Counted from the stretch's first letter, positions 46,035 to 55,433 are shown. The stretch is DNA of 64,000 bases from Streptomyces sp. AM 2-1-1 (GCF_029167645.1 NZ_CP119147.1:6528501-6592500); one strand, 5' to 3'. Notes: generated from the sequence alone by a model not told the origin. Program-made: numbers and translations.

Positions 46035-46423
46035 ACCCCGTGTGAGTGCGGGGCGTGAGCCGGGCGGTCGGGGAGCGGGTGCCGTGTCCGGCGTGACCTG
46101 CGGTCGGCGAGCAGGTCGTGCCTGGCGGTTCGCTCGGTTCACCAAGAGGCCATGGACGGTTCCGCCGCATCCCCCACGTCACGGCCGAGAGATCGATTCC
46201 CTCGCTGCGGTCACCTCGTGGACTCCGCGACCGACGAGACCCGCGCACGGCGTCCGGCCGACGTGGGGGAGCCGACGGCCGCCTCGGTGCCCCCGGAACC
46301 GATGGGCCGCCCGGACCGCCGGCCGCGCCACGCCATGCGGGGGCTCACCGTCCGCACCCCACAGGACGGTGAGACCCCGCTGGCGGTGCTGGTGCCCCGG
46401 CGGATGTACGCCAATGCCTGCGA
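46035..46423. other. 0.39 kb between the small gene and efeU
   Basis: An open frame on the plus strand (46152-46502) runs into efeU on the opposite strand and has no recognisable features, so I do not call it. No clear hairpin is visible, although the two flanking genes are convergent. Confidence 0.4.
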
Positions 46424-47254
46424 TCAGGTGGTCCCGACCGTGGTCGCGGGAGCCGGGCGGCGGGGAGGTGCGAGGAAGAGCGCCATGACCGGGACGACGT
46501 AGAACGCCCACGCGGCACTCTGGAGGACCGTCGGGTCGGGCTGGAAGTTGAACACACCCTTGAGGAGGGTGCCGTACCAGCTGTCGGCGGGGACGGCCGA
46601 ACTGACGTCGAACGCCAGGGTGTGCAGGCCGGGCAGGAAGTCACCCTCCTGGAGGTCGTGGAAGCCGTAGGCGAGGACGCCCGCCGCGACCACGACCAGC
46701 ATCGCGCCGGTCCAGGTGAAGAACCTCGACAGGTTGATGCTCAGGGCGCCGCGGTAGAACAGCCAGCCCAGTACCACGGCGGTGAGCAGTCCGAGCGCCG
46801 CGCCGACCAGGGGACGGACACCGTCGCCGGTGGCCTGGACCGCCGTCCAGATGAACAGCGAGGTCTCCAGACCCTCGCGGCCGACGGCCAGGAACGCGGT
46901 GAGGACCAGGGCGCCCGTGCCCATGGCGAGGGCGGCGTCGAGGCGGCCGTGGAGTTCGGTCTTCATGTGGCGCGCGGTGCGCTTCATCCAGAAGACCATC
47001 CACGTCACCAGGCCCACCGAGACGATCGACAGGCTGCCGCCCAGCAGTTCCTGGGCCTGGAAGGTCAGGGTGGAGGAGCCGAACTGGAGGACGGCACCGA
47101 ATCCGAGGGACAGGGCGACCGCCAGGCCGACTCCCAGCCACAGCGGCCCGAGCTTGTCCTTGTTCCCGGACTTGACCAGGTAGGCGACCAGGATGCAGAC
47201 GACCAGGCTCGCCTCCAGGCCCTCGCGCAGGCCGATCAGATAGTTGCCGAACAC
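46424..47254 (-). CDS. efeU: Ferrous iron permease EfeU (FTR1 family)
   Basis: The 276-residue protein has seven membrane segments and two REGLE motifs, REGLEASL (residues 9-16) and REGLETSL (near 126-133), which bind iron in FTR1/EfeU permeases. The start is GTG at 47254, 21 bp after the efeB stop. It takes up Fe2+ or Fe3+ with EfeO and EfeB as third gene of the operon. The C-terminus is a short Pro/Thr tail. Confidence 0.93.
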   Translation of the reverse strand: MFGNYLIGLREGLEASLVVCILVAYLVKSGNKDKLGPLWLGVGLAVALSLGFGAVLQFGSSTLTFQAQELLGGSLSIVSVGLVTWMVFWMKRTARHMKTELHGRLDAALAMGTGALVLTAFLAVGREGLETSLFIWTAVQATGDGVRPLVGAALGLLTAVVLGWLFYRGALSINLSRFFTWTGAMLVVVAAGVLAYGFHDLQEGDFLPGLHTLAFDVSSAVPADSWYGTLLKGVFNFQPDPTVLQSAAWAFYVVPVMALFLAPPRRPAPATTVGTT

Positions 47255-47275
47255 GGCGTCAATCCCTTCCGGGAA

Positions 47276-48571
47276 TCAGGAGAAAAGGGTCCGGCCCCAC
47301 CAGTCGTCCTTGTCGCGGACGCCCGGCGGGACGGCGAAGACGGCCGAACCCACGTGCTGGATGTACTCGTTGAGCGCGTCGTGCCGCGCGAGACCCCGCT
47401 GGATCGGGATGAAGCCCTTGCGTACGTCACGCTGGTAGGCCAGGAAGAACAGGCCCGCGTCGAGCCGGCCCAGCCCGTCCGTACCGTCCGTGAAGGAGTA
47501 GCCGCGGCGCAGGATCGTCGCCCCGCCGTTGGTGTCCGGGTGCGCCAGGCGGACGTGCGCGTCGGGCTTCATCGCCTTCAGGAACGGCTCGTCGCGCTCC
47601 TCGGACCTGCCGACGGGAGCGCCCTCGCCCTTGTCCCGGCCGAAGACGTCCTCCTGCTCCTGGAGCGAGGTGCGGTCCCAGGTCTCGATGTGCATCCGGA
47701 TGCGCCGGGCCACCAGGTACGAGCCCCCCGCCATCCAGGCGCTGCCGTCGCCCGGGGCGGCCCACACGTGCTTGTCCAGGGCGGCCGAGTCGGTGCCCGA
47801 GACGTTCCGGGTGCCGTCCTTGAACCCCATCATGTTCCGCGGGGTCTGCGCGTCCGGAGTGGTCGAGGAGGTCTTGCCGAAGCCCAGCTGCGACCAGCGG
47901 ACGGCCACCCTGCCGAAGCCGATACGGGCGAGCTGGCGGATCGCGTGCACCGCCACCTGGGGATCGTCGGCACAGGCCTGCACACAGAGGTCACCGCCGG
48001 AACGAGCCGCGTCGAGGTTGTCGCCGGGGAACGTCTCCAGGTCCACCAGAGCCTCGGGGCGCTCGGCCTCCAGGCCGAAACGGTCCCGGGCGAACAGCCC
48101 GGGGCCGAAACCGATGGTCAGGGTCAGGCGCGACGCCGACAGGCCGAGGGCCTCGCCGGTGTCGTCCGGCGGAGCCTCCGGCAGGCCGCCGAAGCCGCCC
48201 TCGCCGACCGGGAGGCCCGCCGTCATCAGGCGGGCCGCGACGGTCCACTCCTTGAGCAACCGGACCAGTTCGGCCCGGTCCCCGGTCCGCACGTCGAACG
48301 CCGCGAAGTGCAGGCGGTCCTGCACGGCGCTGGCGATGCCGGCCTGGTGCTCACCGTGGAAGGGCACCGCCGACCGGGTGCGGGAACCGTCGTCGTCGGA
48401 GCCGCTCAGGAGCCCGACGGCACCGCCGGCCGAGGCGCCGAGCGCGAGCCCGGCTCCGCCCCAGCCGAGCACGGCGCGGCGCGAGAACCCGGAGGAACCG
48501 GCCTCCGGCGCGGACGGCTCGGACCGCTCAGCCTGTCCGAGCCGTCCGGACTGCTCAGCCTGTTCGGGCAT
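47276..48571 (-). CDS. efeB: Deferrochelatase/peroxidase EfeB (Dyp type)
   Basis: The 431-residue protein carries a Tat signal (SRRAVLGWGGAGLALGASAGG, about residues 30-50) after a charged 29-residue extension. The Dyp-peroxidase signature GFKDGTRN (GxxDG, distal Asp) is present near residue 248, and a proximal-His region follows. The family oxidises haem or releases iron from it in iron uptake. The ATG at 48571 follows GGGAG by 6 bases; the frame is open to 48610 with no better start. It lies 28 bp after efeO. Confidence 0.92.
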   Translation of the reverse strand: MPEQAEQSGRLGQAERSEPSAPEAGSSGFSRRAVLGWGGAGLALGASAGGAVGLLSGSDDDGSRTRSAVPFHGEHQAGIASAVQDRLHFAAFDVRTGDRAELVRLLKEWTVAARLMTAGLPVGEGGFGGLPEAPPDDTGEALGLSASRLTLTIGFGPGLFARDRFGLEAERPEALVDLETFPGDNLDAARSGGDLCVQACADDPQVAVHAIRQLARIGFGRVAVRWSQLGFGKTSSTTPDAQTPRNMMGFKDGTRNVSGTDSAALDKHVWAAPGDGSAWMAGGSYLVARRIRMHIETWDRTSLQEQEDVFGRDKGEGAPVGRSEERDEPFLKAMKPDAHVRLAHPDTNGGATILRRGYSFTDGTDGLGRLDAGLFFLAYQRDVRKGFIPIQRGLARHDALNEYIQHVGSAVFAVPPGVRDKDDWWGRTLFS

Positions 48572-48599
48572 GGAAGCTCCCGTTCCTTCCCCGCCGGCC

Positions 48600-49739
48600 C
48601 TACTTGGCAACCGCTGCGGCGAGCTTGGAGAGCGGCTCGGCCAACGCGTTGACGGCGTCGGAGAACTGCTTGCGATCCGCTGCGCCGACCTTGTCGTACG
48701 TGACGAACGCGGTGGCCCCCGGGGCGCTGCGGTACTTCTCCAGCAGGGCGTCCAGAGCGGCGAACTGCTTGTCCAGCTCCGTCACCAGGGCCGCGTCGTT
48801 CTTCGCGGCGGTCGGCTTGAGCAGCTCGTACGCCTTCTGCGCGCCCTCCACGTTGGCCTTGAAGTCGTCGAGGTCCGTGTGGGAGTAACGGTCCTCCTCG
48901 CCGGTCACCTTGCCGGTCGCGACCTCGTCCAGCAGCTCCTTGGCGCCGTTGGCCATCGAGGTGGGCGTGATCTCCGCCTGACCGACCCGCTTCTGCCAGT
49001 CGGTGAGGTCCTTGTCGAGCTGGGTGGCGAGCGCCTTCTCCTCGTCACCGATCTTCTTGTCGGCCCACAGGGCCTTCTCCAGGCGGTGCCACCCGGTCCA
49101 CTTCTGGCCGGGCTCCAGACCGTCCTCGCGGGTGTCGGTCAGCGGGTCGATGTCGCCGAAGGACTCGGCGATCGGCTCGGTACGCTCCCAGCCGGTGCGG
49201 GAGGGTGCGAACGCCGCCTTGGCCGCCGTGATGTCACCGGCGCGGACCGCGTCCGTGAAGACCTTGACCTTCGGGAGGGTCTCGTCGGCCTGGCCCTGGG
49301 CGTACGAGCGGTAGGCGGCGACGGCGGCGTCGAGCTCGGGGCTGCGCTTCCGCGCGCCCTCGCCGGTGGCCTTGACCTTGGTGCGGATGCCGTCACCCTT
49401 CATACCGGGCTTGCAGGCGAACTCGTACTCGCCCGCCTTGACCTCGGCGGTGATCGTGGCCTTGGTGCCGGGGCCGATGTTCTCGCGCTCGGCGGCGATC
49501 CGGTCGTCCGGGAAGAGCACGTACAACTCGGTGACCTTGGAGCCCTTGTTCTCGACCTCGACGGAGATCTTGCCCGCCGGGAACTCGGTCTTGGAGACCT
49601 TGCAGTCACTGTCCGAAGCGGTCACCCGGATGGCTCCGGCGGCCCCGGCGTCGGTCTTCTGCGCACACCCCGTGGCCGTGACGGTGACTATCGCCAGACC
49701 GGCGGCTGCGAGAAATGCCGCGCGGGAGGATGAGGACAT
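48600..49739 (-). CDS. efeO: Iron uptake lipoprotein EfeO
   Basis: The 379-residue protein has a lipoprotein signal (LAAAGLAIVTVTATGC, Cys about 25), a cupredoxin-like N-terminal domain (DSDCKVSKTEFPAGKISVEVENKGSKVTELYV) and the imelysin-like M75 domain (GWERTEPIAESFGDIDP, HRLEKALWADKK with the HxxE iron site). It binds and delivers iron at the outer face of the membrane. The upstream frame is open, but the ATG at 49739 begins the signal. It is the first gene of efeOBU, with an iron-box-like sequence upstream. Confidence 0.93.
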   Translation of the reverse strand: MSSSSRAAFLAAAGLAIVTVTATGCAQKTDAGAAGAIRVTASDSDCKVSKTEFPAGKISVEVENKGSKVTELYVLFPDDRIAAERENIGPGTKATITAEVKAGEYEFACKPGMKGDGIRTKVKATGEGARKRSPELDAAVAAYRSYAQGQADETLPKVKVFTDAVRAGDITAAKAAFAPSRTGWERTEPIAESFGDIDPLTDTREDGLEPGQKWTGWHRLEKALWADKKIGDEEKALATQLDKDLTDWQKRVGQAEITPTSMANGAKELLDEVATGKVTGEEDRYSHTDLDDFKANVEGAQKAYELLKPTAAKNDAALVTELDKQFAALDALLEKYRSAPGATAFVTYDKVGAADRKQFSDAVNALAEPLSKLAAAVAK

Positions 49740-49776
49740 CGTGGCTCCAGGGAAAGCGGGCGGCAGAGCCGCAGAG

Positions 49777-49795
49777 TTAGGCAAGGCTGCCCTTC
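49777..49795. promoter_or_regulatory. Iron box (DmdR/IdeR type) upstream of efeO
   Basis: TTAGGCAAGGCTGCCCTTC matches the 19-bp consensus TTAGGTTAGGCTAACCTAA at about 13 positions, 38 bp upstream of efeO. Repression by DmdR with iron is expected. Confidence 0.7.
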
Positions 49796-50092
49796 CGACT
49801 ACGGAACTGTAGACGATGGTGGCCGCTACGTCTGCCCCCGGGCCGGGGCGGGGGGAGAGGGTGCCCGGCCGCCCGTCCCGGTGGGTCCGCCCCCGCAGCG
49901 CCGGCTTGACGGTGGGGCGGGTCGCTGCGAGGAGCGGGCCGCCTATCGCGTCGGTGAAGCGGTGCGTGCCGATCGCCCCGGCCGACGGATGCGGGACGGT
50001 CCGCACGACCGGCACGAAGCGGGCGAGAACGAAGTGACGGCCCGTCGGCGGGCCGGCTCGACCGGATCGGGGGCGCACTCGCCTCTGTAAAG

Positions 50093-50111
50093 TGAGGTGA
50101 GGCAAACCTAT
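50093..50111. promoter_or_regulatory. Iron box (DmdR/IdeR type) upstream of the BlaI-type gene
   Basis: TGAGGTGAGGCAAACCTAT matches the iron-box consensus at about 15 of 19 positions, better than the efeO site. It ends 49 bp before the regulator start. Confidence 0.65.
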
Positions 50112-50160
50112 TCTTGTGTTCGGGAGCGTCCGCCCGGGGCGACAGCGAGGCGGTGGCGGG

Positions 50161-50541
50161 ATGGTGGAGGACGGCCAGGACGCGAGACGTCCGCACGGTG
50201 AGCTCGTCGCGGACGTACTCGCGGTCCTCTGGGCCGCGCGGGAGCCCCTGACGCCGAAGCAGGTCAACGCCGCGATCGGCCGGGACCTGGCGCGGACGAC
50301 GGTGACGACGATCCTGACCCGCCTGCACGAGAGGGGGACGCTCGTGCGGAGCCGTGCGGCCCGGGGGTTCGCCTACGCCGCGGCCGACGACGCCGCAGGT
50401 CTGGCGGCCGGCCGGATGCGCCGGGAGCTGGAGCGCGAACCCCGCCGCGACCTCGTGCTCAAGCGCTTCGTGTCCTCGCTCTCCGAGGGCGACGAGGAGG
50501 CGCTGCGGCGCATGCTCCTGGAGACCGGGGGAGACCCGTGA
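50161..50541 (+). CDS. BlaI/MecI/CopY-family transcriptional regulator
   Basis: The 126-residue protein is a winged helix of the BlaI family: ELVADVLAVLWAAREPLTPKQVNAAI, then RTTVTTILTRLHERGTLVRSRAARGFAYAAAD, and a short C-terminal dimerisation helix. The frame is open from 50116, but 50161 (or GTG at 50164) begins the homologous part. It overlaps the M56 peptidase gene (GTGA), the usual BlaI-BlaR1-type pairing in which the peptidase removes the repressor. Confidence 0.88.
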   Translation: MVEDGQDARRPHGELVADVLAVLWAAREPLTPKQVNAAIGRDLARTTVTTILTRLHERGTLVRSRAARGFAYAAADDAAGLAAGRMRRELEREPRRDLVLKRFVSSLSEGDEEALRRMLLETGGDP

Positions 50542-51485
50542 CCCTCGTCCTGGCGATGGTTGGGCTGACGTTGGTGCTTCCGTGGGGCGGAGCCGCGGCC
50601 GGCCGCGGACTGGCCGCGTTCCTGCCGCCGCGAGAAGCGTGCGCCGTGCTGACTTCGGCCGCAGTGCTGCTCGCGGGCGGTACGGTCGCGGCCCTCGTCG
50701 GCCTGTTCCACGTACCGTTCCTCGCCTCCCTCGAACGGGTTCCGTTGCCGCGGTCGGCCGCCGAGTGGCCCGCGGCCCTGCCGATCGCCGCCGCTGCCGG
50801 AGTGGTGCTGGTGACCCAGGCGGTGCTCGTCGGCCGCCGCTGGTACGAGCGCCGCTCGATCCTGGCCGGTGCCCGGGCCTCGGCCGGTGACCCGGACTCG
50901 GACAGCGACCTGCTGGTGGTGCCCGACGCGGATCCCCAGGCCTTCGCGCTTCCGGGCAGACGCGGGCAGCGCGGCCGCGTCGTGGTGACCACGGGCATGA
51001 TCCGGGCCCTGGAACCGGACGAACGTGACGTGCTGTTCAGCCACGAGCGGGCCCATCTCGCGGGCCGTCACCACGTGCTGTCCGTCTCCGTCCACCTGGC
51101 CGCCGCGGTGCACCCCGCGCTGCGCTCGCTGCTCCCCGCCCTCGACTACCACCTGGAACGCTGGGCCGATGAGTCGGCGGCCGCCTCGGTGGGCGACCGG
51201 AAGCTCGCCGCGACGGCGATCGCACGCGCGGCACTCGCCGCGGCATCCTCCGGACGGACGGATACGGCCCGCGGCCCGCTGCTCTCCGTCGGCACCGGCC
51301 CGGTCCCGCAGCGGGTCGGAGCCCTGCTGGGTCCCGTACCCTCACGGCCCCGGGGAGCGGGGCCGCGGGCGGCCGCGGCCGGCCTGCTGGCGGCAGTCGT
51401 GGTGCCGGCGCTGCTGGGACTGGTCCTGCCCTACGGCCTGCACGAGTACGTGGAGTCGACCGCCCGGGCGCTGCTCGCGCGCTGA
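50538..51485 (+). CDS. M56-family membrane metallopeptidase
   Basis: The 315-residue protein has about four membrane segments and a cytoplasmic zinc-peptidase domain with HERAH (HExxH) in LFSHERAHLAGRHH near residue 170. It is a short BlaR1/MecR1-like protease without a C-terminal penicillin-sensing domain: it ends shortly after the last membrane segment. It probably cleaves the co-encoded BlaI-type repressor in response to an unknown signal. Confidence 0.88.
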   Translation: MTLVLAMVGLTLVLPWGGAAAGRGLAAFLPPREACAVLTSAAVLLAGGTVAALVGLFHVPFLASLERVPLPRSAAEWPAALPIAAAAGVVLVTQAVLVGRRWYERRSILAGARASAGDPDSDSDLLVVPDADPQAFALPGRRGQRGRVVVTTGMIRALEPDERDVLFSHERAHLAGRHHVLSVSVHLAAAVHPALRSLLPALDYHLERWADESAAASVGDRKLAATAIARAALAAASSGRTDTARGPLLSVGTGPVPQRVGALLGPVPSRPRGAGPRAAAAGLLAAVVVPALLGLVLPYGLHEYVESTARALLAR

Positions 51486-51552
51486 GCGTCCGTTTCGGGG
51501 ACGGTCCGGGGACGGACGCGCGACCGTCCCCCCGGACCGTCCCCTCCCCGTA

Positions 51553-51596
51553 CCGGACCCCGTCCCGCCGGGCGGGGCCGGCGGGACGGGGTCCGG
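51553..51596. terminator. Strong bidirectional terminator (19-bp stem)
   Basis: CCGGACCCCGTCCCGCCGG (51553-51571) pairs perfectly with 51578-51596 across a 6-base loop. A second, imperfect long inverted repeat lies just left (about 51503-51541). Both separate the convergent M56 and GH16 genes. Confidence 0.75.
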
Positions 51597-51610
51597 CGGG
51601 AGGTGAGGCC

Positions 51611-53068
51611 TCAGGAGACCGTGGGCACGGTGTCCTCGAACGACTTGCCCGCCGCCCGGTAGGCAGCGATCTCGGCGGTGACCTGGGCCGGGGTCAGCAC
51701 CCGGTCCTTGACGTGCAACACCCAGTCGACCTTCTGGTCGTAGGCACGCGGGGTGGTGCTGGTCTGGCCCGCGAGGTCGATCAGCCACTGGTTGAAGTTG
51801 ATGGACATCGGCCGCTCCGGCAGGTAGCGGGAGTCGTGACGCCCGAACTCGACGCCGTCGATGGAGTAGACGATGGAGCTGTTGTCGATGGTGAGGACCA
51901 GATCGTGCCAGCCCGCGTAGCTGATCCGGGACTCGGAGTGCTGGTTGACCGCCTCCCACGGGTCGGGGCGGTAGGTCTCCCAGGACGTCGTGTAGAGGAT
52001 GTTCGCGGGCTCGCCCCAGCCGCCGTTGGGCAGGTACTCGAAGTCGTACTCCGCGTAGTCGTCGGCCATCGGCGCCTTGAGGTCGTTGATGGTGAAGAAG
52101 GTGCTGACGAGGTGGTCCCCGTCGGGTCCGTACTTCGGGGCGTCGGCGAACCGCACCCGGGCCGCGTAGGTGCCGTTGCGGAACTTCGTCGCCTTGGTGA
52201 GGACTTCGGCCTGCTCGGTGGTCCCCGCGGTACCGGCGGTGGAGGTCTCCAGGTTCATGATCGTGTTGGTCCCCTCCTTGGCGAAGGTGACGTTCTCGGC
52301 CGGCCAGCTCGCGCCCGGCACGCCGGGGCCGCCCGAGTTGGAGCGCACGTTCCAGCCGTGCGCGCCGATCGCGGGGTCGCTGTACGACGTGTAGGTGAAG
52401 TCGTCGAAGAGCCGGGCGCCGCCACCGGGCGGATCGGTCGGGTCCGTGGGAACGGTCGGGTCGGTGCCCGGGCCGTTGCCCGCCGGCGCGGTGCCCCACA
52501 CCTGGGTACCGCCCACGGTCGCGGTCACCTTGGACCAGTTGGCGTACGAGGTCTGCGCCGAGCCGAAGGAGTAGTCGTCCGACTGGTTCAGCGGCTGCCA
52601 GTTGGAGCGGTGGAAGCGCAGCTGCATGTCGCCGGTGTCCGCGCCGGGAGCCAGCGAGCCGGCCCCGGCGGTGAAGCCGATCTCCAGGTAGCGGTCGGCC
52701 GTCGCGGTGGGGTGCGCGAGTGTGCCGAAGGTGCCCGTGATGTTGGCGCACCCCTTGACCGCCCAGGAGCAGGCGTAGGTGTACGAAGCTCCGGCGTCCG
52801 CCTTGAAGTAGTAGCGGATCTTGACCTGCGCGAGGGAGACGGACGCGCTGCCGGTGTTGACGGCCTTGAACCAGGGTTCCGCCTGGTCGGAACCGGTGGA
52901 GCTCTGGCGGTACTGGACCGTCAGGGGTTCGCCGGCGGCGGTGGCGGGCACGGCCGCCAGGGTGGCGGAGCCGAGGCCGGCCAGCGCCAGGGCGGCCAGT
53001 GCGACGCGGACGCGGGAGGTGCGGGGACGGGAGGTGCGCTCTCTCTTGTTCGTGGCTGTGCTCGTCAC
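51611..53068 (-). CDS. Secreted GH16-type glycoside hydrolase with N-terminal CBM3-like domain
   Basis: The 485-residue product has a signal peptide (ALAALALAGLGSATLAAVPATA, to about residue 45) and a CBM3-like domain (about 47-200: EPLTVQYRQSSTGSDQAEPWFKAVNTGSASVSLAQVKIRYYF). A Pro/Thr/Asp-rich linker leads to a GH16-like catalytic domain starting near LFDDFTYTS. The catalytic ExDxE appears as AEYDFEYLP. GH16 enzymes cut beta-glucans and related polymers; the exact substrate is not clear. The GTG start overlaps the GH20 stop (GTGA), so it is translationally coupled to the chitooligosaccharide operon. Confidence 0.82.
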   Translation of the reverse strand: MTSTATNKRERTSRPRTSRVRVALAALALAGLGSATLAAVPATAAGEPLTVQYRQSSTGSDQAEPWFKAVNTGSASVSLAQVKIRYYFKADAGASYTYACSWAVKGCANITGTFGTLAHPTATADRYLEIGFTAGAGSLAPGADTGDMQLRFHRSNWQPLNQSDDYSFGSAQTSYANWSKVTATVGGTQVWGTAPAGNGPGTDPTVPTDPTDPPGGGARLFDDFTYTSYSDPAIGAHGWNVRSNSGGPGVPGASWPAENVTFAKEGTNTIMNLETSTAGTAGTTEQAEVLTKATKFRNGTYAARVRFADAPKYGPDGDHLVSTFFTINDLKAPMADDYAEYDFEYLPNGGWGEPANILYTTSWETYRPDPWEAVNQHSESRISYAGWHDLVLTIDNSSIVYSIDGVEFGRHDSRYLPERPMSINFNQWLIDLAGQTSTTPRAYDQKVDWVLHVKDRVLTPAQVTAEIAAYRAAGKSFEDTVPTVS

Positions 53069-54579
53069 CTGGTGTTCCTCTCGGGAAGGTGGATCGTGGA
53101 GGGACGGCCCGGCACCCCGAGGGCGTCGAGCCGGGTCTTGTGGTGGTCCAGCCGCGCCCGGAACCCGTCCCAGTCGCGGCCGCCGGACCAGGCGGTGTCG
53201 GCCAGGGCGCACAGCCGGGGGAAGAGGAGGTACTCGGCGTGCGCGGCGGTGGGCACGTACTCCGTCCACAACTGGGCCTGGGTGCCCAGTACGTGGGCGG
53301 CGTCCGCCGGATCCCAGTGGTCGGGCGCGGGGTCGGTGGCGTGGACGGTGGGCAGGTCCACGGTGAAGCCGGGCTGCCCCGGCGGTTCGTCGGAGTGCGT
53401 GGAGGCCGGGTAGTCGAGGTAGGTGGAACGGTGCGGGGTCATGATGACCGGGTGGCCCTCACGCGCCGCCGCGAGCCCGTGCTCCGCCTCCCGCCACGCC
53501 ATCACGGTGAACGACTTCGGCAGGTCGTCGCCGCTCTCGGTCCAGCCCAGCGGGCGTCTGCCGTGCTCGGTCAGGTAGGTCCCGACCCGGTCCATGAGCC
53601 AGCGGCGGAGCTCCTCTGGCCCGGCCAGCCCCTGCTCGGCGACGCGCCGCAGCGCGGAGGGCGAGGAGTGCCACTCGTCGGTCGGGCACTCGTCGCCGCC
53701 GACGTGGATGTACGGCGAGGGGAAGATCTCCATGACCTCGCCGAGCACGGCCCGGCAGAAGTCGAGGGCCTCGTCGTGGACGCCGAGGACGGTGTCGCAG
53801 ACGCCGTGGCGGTCCCAGACGTCCAGCCGGCGGTCGGGGAAGTTGCCGAGGTGCGGGTAGGCGGCGAGCGCGGCGCGGACGTGCCCGGGCATCTCGATCT
53901 CCGGGACGACGGTCACCCCGCGGTCGGCGGCGTAGGCGACCAGGCCGGTCAGTTCCTCGCGGGTGTACGCGCCTCCGTGCGGCACCCCGCCCACCTCCGT
54001 GAGCCGGGGGTAGGCGCCGACCGGCATCCGCCAGCCCTGGTCGTCGGTGAGGTGCAGGTGCAGCACGTTGAGCTTGTGCAGGGCCAGCAGGTCCGTGAAA
54101 CGCCGCAGGAACGCGACGGGCTGGAAATGACGGGCCACGTCGAGCATCGCCCCCCGCCAGGCGAAGCGCGGCACGTCCGTCGTCTCCAGGCAGGGGATCG
54201 ACCACGGGATGTCGGGCGCCGGCGCGGTGGAGAGCGCGGCGGCCGGCAGCAGCTGACGCAGGGTCTGGACGCCGTGCAGCAGGCCGTCGGGCCCGGCGGC
54301 CCGCAGCAGCACCGCCTCCTCGCTGACGGTGAGCCCGTAGCCCTGGGCGCCGAGGCCGGCGAGTCCGGGATCGAGGGCGAGGACGACCTGTCCGTCGTCC
54401 GCGAGGGGCAGCGGCAGTCCGGTCGCCGGAGCGAGCAGGGTACGCAGCAGGAGTGCGGCGGGCCCGGTGCCGGGGGTGGAGCGGATCGCGGTGGTGGCGT
54501 CGAAGGTGAAGCGGCCCCTGCGGAGGTGGAGCCGTAAGGGCTTCGGCACGAGGCCGAGACCGGTGGGGGGCATGGACAC
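53065..54579 (-). CDS. Beta-N-acetylhexosaminidase (GH20), DasD-like
   Basis: The 504-residue enzyme has an N-terminal GH20b domain and a catalytic TIM barrel with HLHLTDDQGWRMPV and the catalytic Asp-Glu pair HVGGDECP. No signal peptide is seen, so it should act in the cytoplasm on imported chitooligosaccharides, cutting off GlcNAc. The GTG at 54579 follows GGAG by 5 bases; the open frame upstream belongs to a different frame of the permease gene. It is 8 bp after the permease stop. The order SBP, permease, permease, GH20 equals dasABC-dasD of S. coelicolor. Confidence 0.92.
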   Translation of the reverse strand: MSMPPTGLGLVPKPLRLHLRRGRFTFDATTAIRSTPGTGPAALLLRTLLAPATGLPLPLADDGQVVLALDPGLAGLGAQGYGLTVSEEAVLLRAAGPDGLLHGVQTLRQLLPAAALSTAPAPDIPWSIPCLETTDVPRFAWRGAMLDVARHFQPVAFLRRFTDLLALHKLNVLHLHLTDDQGWRMPVGAYPRLTEVGGVPHGGAYTREELTGLVAYAADRGVTVVPEIEMPGHVRAALAAYPHLGNFPDRRLDVWDRHGVCDTVLGVHDEALDFCRAVLGEVMEIFPSPYIHVGGDECPTDEWHSSPSALRRVAEQGLAGPEELRRWLMDRVGTYLTEHGRRPLGWTESGDDLPKSFTVMAWREAEHGLAAAREGHPVIMTPHRSTYLDYPASTHSDEPPGQPGFTVDLPTVHATDPAPDHWDPADAAHVLGTQAQLWTEYVPTAAHAEYLLFPRLCALADTAWSGGRDWDGFRARLDHHKTRLDALGVPGRPSTIHLPERNTR

Positions 54580-54587
54580 GGTTACTC

Positions 54588-55433
54588 CTAACCCTTGACC
54601 GCGCCGCCGGTCATACCGGTGGCGACCCGTCGCTGGAGGACGAGGAAGAGGACGAGGACGGGCAGCGCGAAGAGGGTGGAGGCGGCCATGGTGGCGCCCC
54701 AGTCGGTGCCGAACACGTTGGAGAACGAGGAGAGCCAGACGGGCAGGGTCCGGTCGTCCTGGTCCTTGATGATCAGCATGTTGGCGAAGGCGAACTCGTT
54801 CCACGCGGTGATGAAGCCGAAGAGGGAGGTGGCGAGCAGCCCCGGAGCCAGCAGCGGGAACGTGACCCGGCGGAAGGCGGCGGCCCGGGTGCATCCGTCC
54901 ACCTGGGCCGCCTCCTCCAGCTCGGCGGGGATCGCGGACAGGAAGCTCCGCAGGGTCACGATGGTGAAGGGCAGCGTGATCATGAAGTAGACGAGGGTCA
55001 GGGTCGCGAGCCGGTCGAGCATGTCGGTGTCGCGGGCGATGACGTACATCGGGATCAGCAGCGCCTCCCACGGGGCGACCTGGGCGACGAACACCATGAG
55101 GACGAAGCCCCGGCGGCCCTTCCAGCGCAGCCGGGCCACGGCGAACGCGGCGCCGAGGGCGACCACGAGGGCCAGCAGGACGCACCCCACCGTGACCATC
55201 AGGCTGTTGCGCCAGAACGACCAGAAGCCGTCGGCCGTCACCGCGTCGGAGAAGTGCTCCAGCGTCATCGAGGCGGGCAGGAACACCGGGGTCTTCGACT
55301 GGATGTCCGCGGTCGGCTTGAACGCGGTGAGGATCATCCAGTAGACGGGGAAGACGCTGAGCGCGAAGACGAGCACCGCCCCCGCGTGCAGGGGCAGTCC
55401 GCGCAGGGCCACGCGGGCGCGGAGGGATCTCAC
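54588..55433 (-). CDS. Sugar ABC transporter permease (MalG type), DasC-like
   Basis: The 281-residue protein has six membrane segments and the EAA motif EEAAQVDGCTRAAAFRRVTFPLLAPGL typical of the MalG group. The GTG at 55433 overlaps the stop of the MalF-type gene (GTGA). It is the second permease of the importer; no ATPase gene is in the operon, as for Das-type systems that share the common ATPase MsiK. Confidence 0.9.
   Translation of the reverse strand: MRSLRARVALRGLPLHAGAVLVFALSVFPVYWMILTAFKPTADIQSKTPVFLPASMTLEHFSDAVTADGFWSFWRNSLMVTVGCVLLALVVALGAAFAVARLRWKGRRGFVLMVFVAQVAPWEALLIPMYVIARDTDMLDRLATLTLVYFMITLPFTIVTLRSFLSAIPAELEEAAQVDGCTRAAAFRRVTFPLLAPGLLATSLFGFITAWNEFAFANMLIIKDQDDRTLPVWLSSFSNVFGTDWGATMAASTLFALPVLVLFLVLQRRVATGMTGGAVKG

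Larger units (their letters stand above)
49740..50160. promoter_or_regulatory. Divergent control region between efeO and the BlaI-type regulator
   Basis: This 421-bp region contains no gene that I trust. It holds two iron-box-like sequences, one beside each flanking start, listed separately. Confidence 0.6.

Noticed and set aside
46152..46502. Plus-strand frame of 116 codons overlapping the end of efeU
   Set aside because: It runs into a certain gene on the other strand, lacks a good ribosome site and resembles nothing known.
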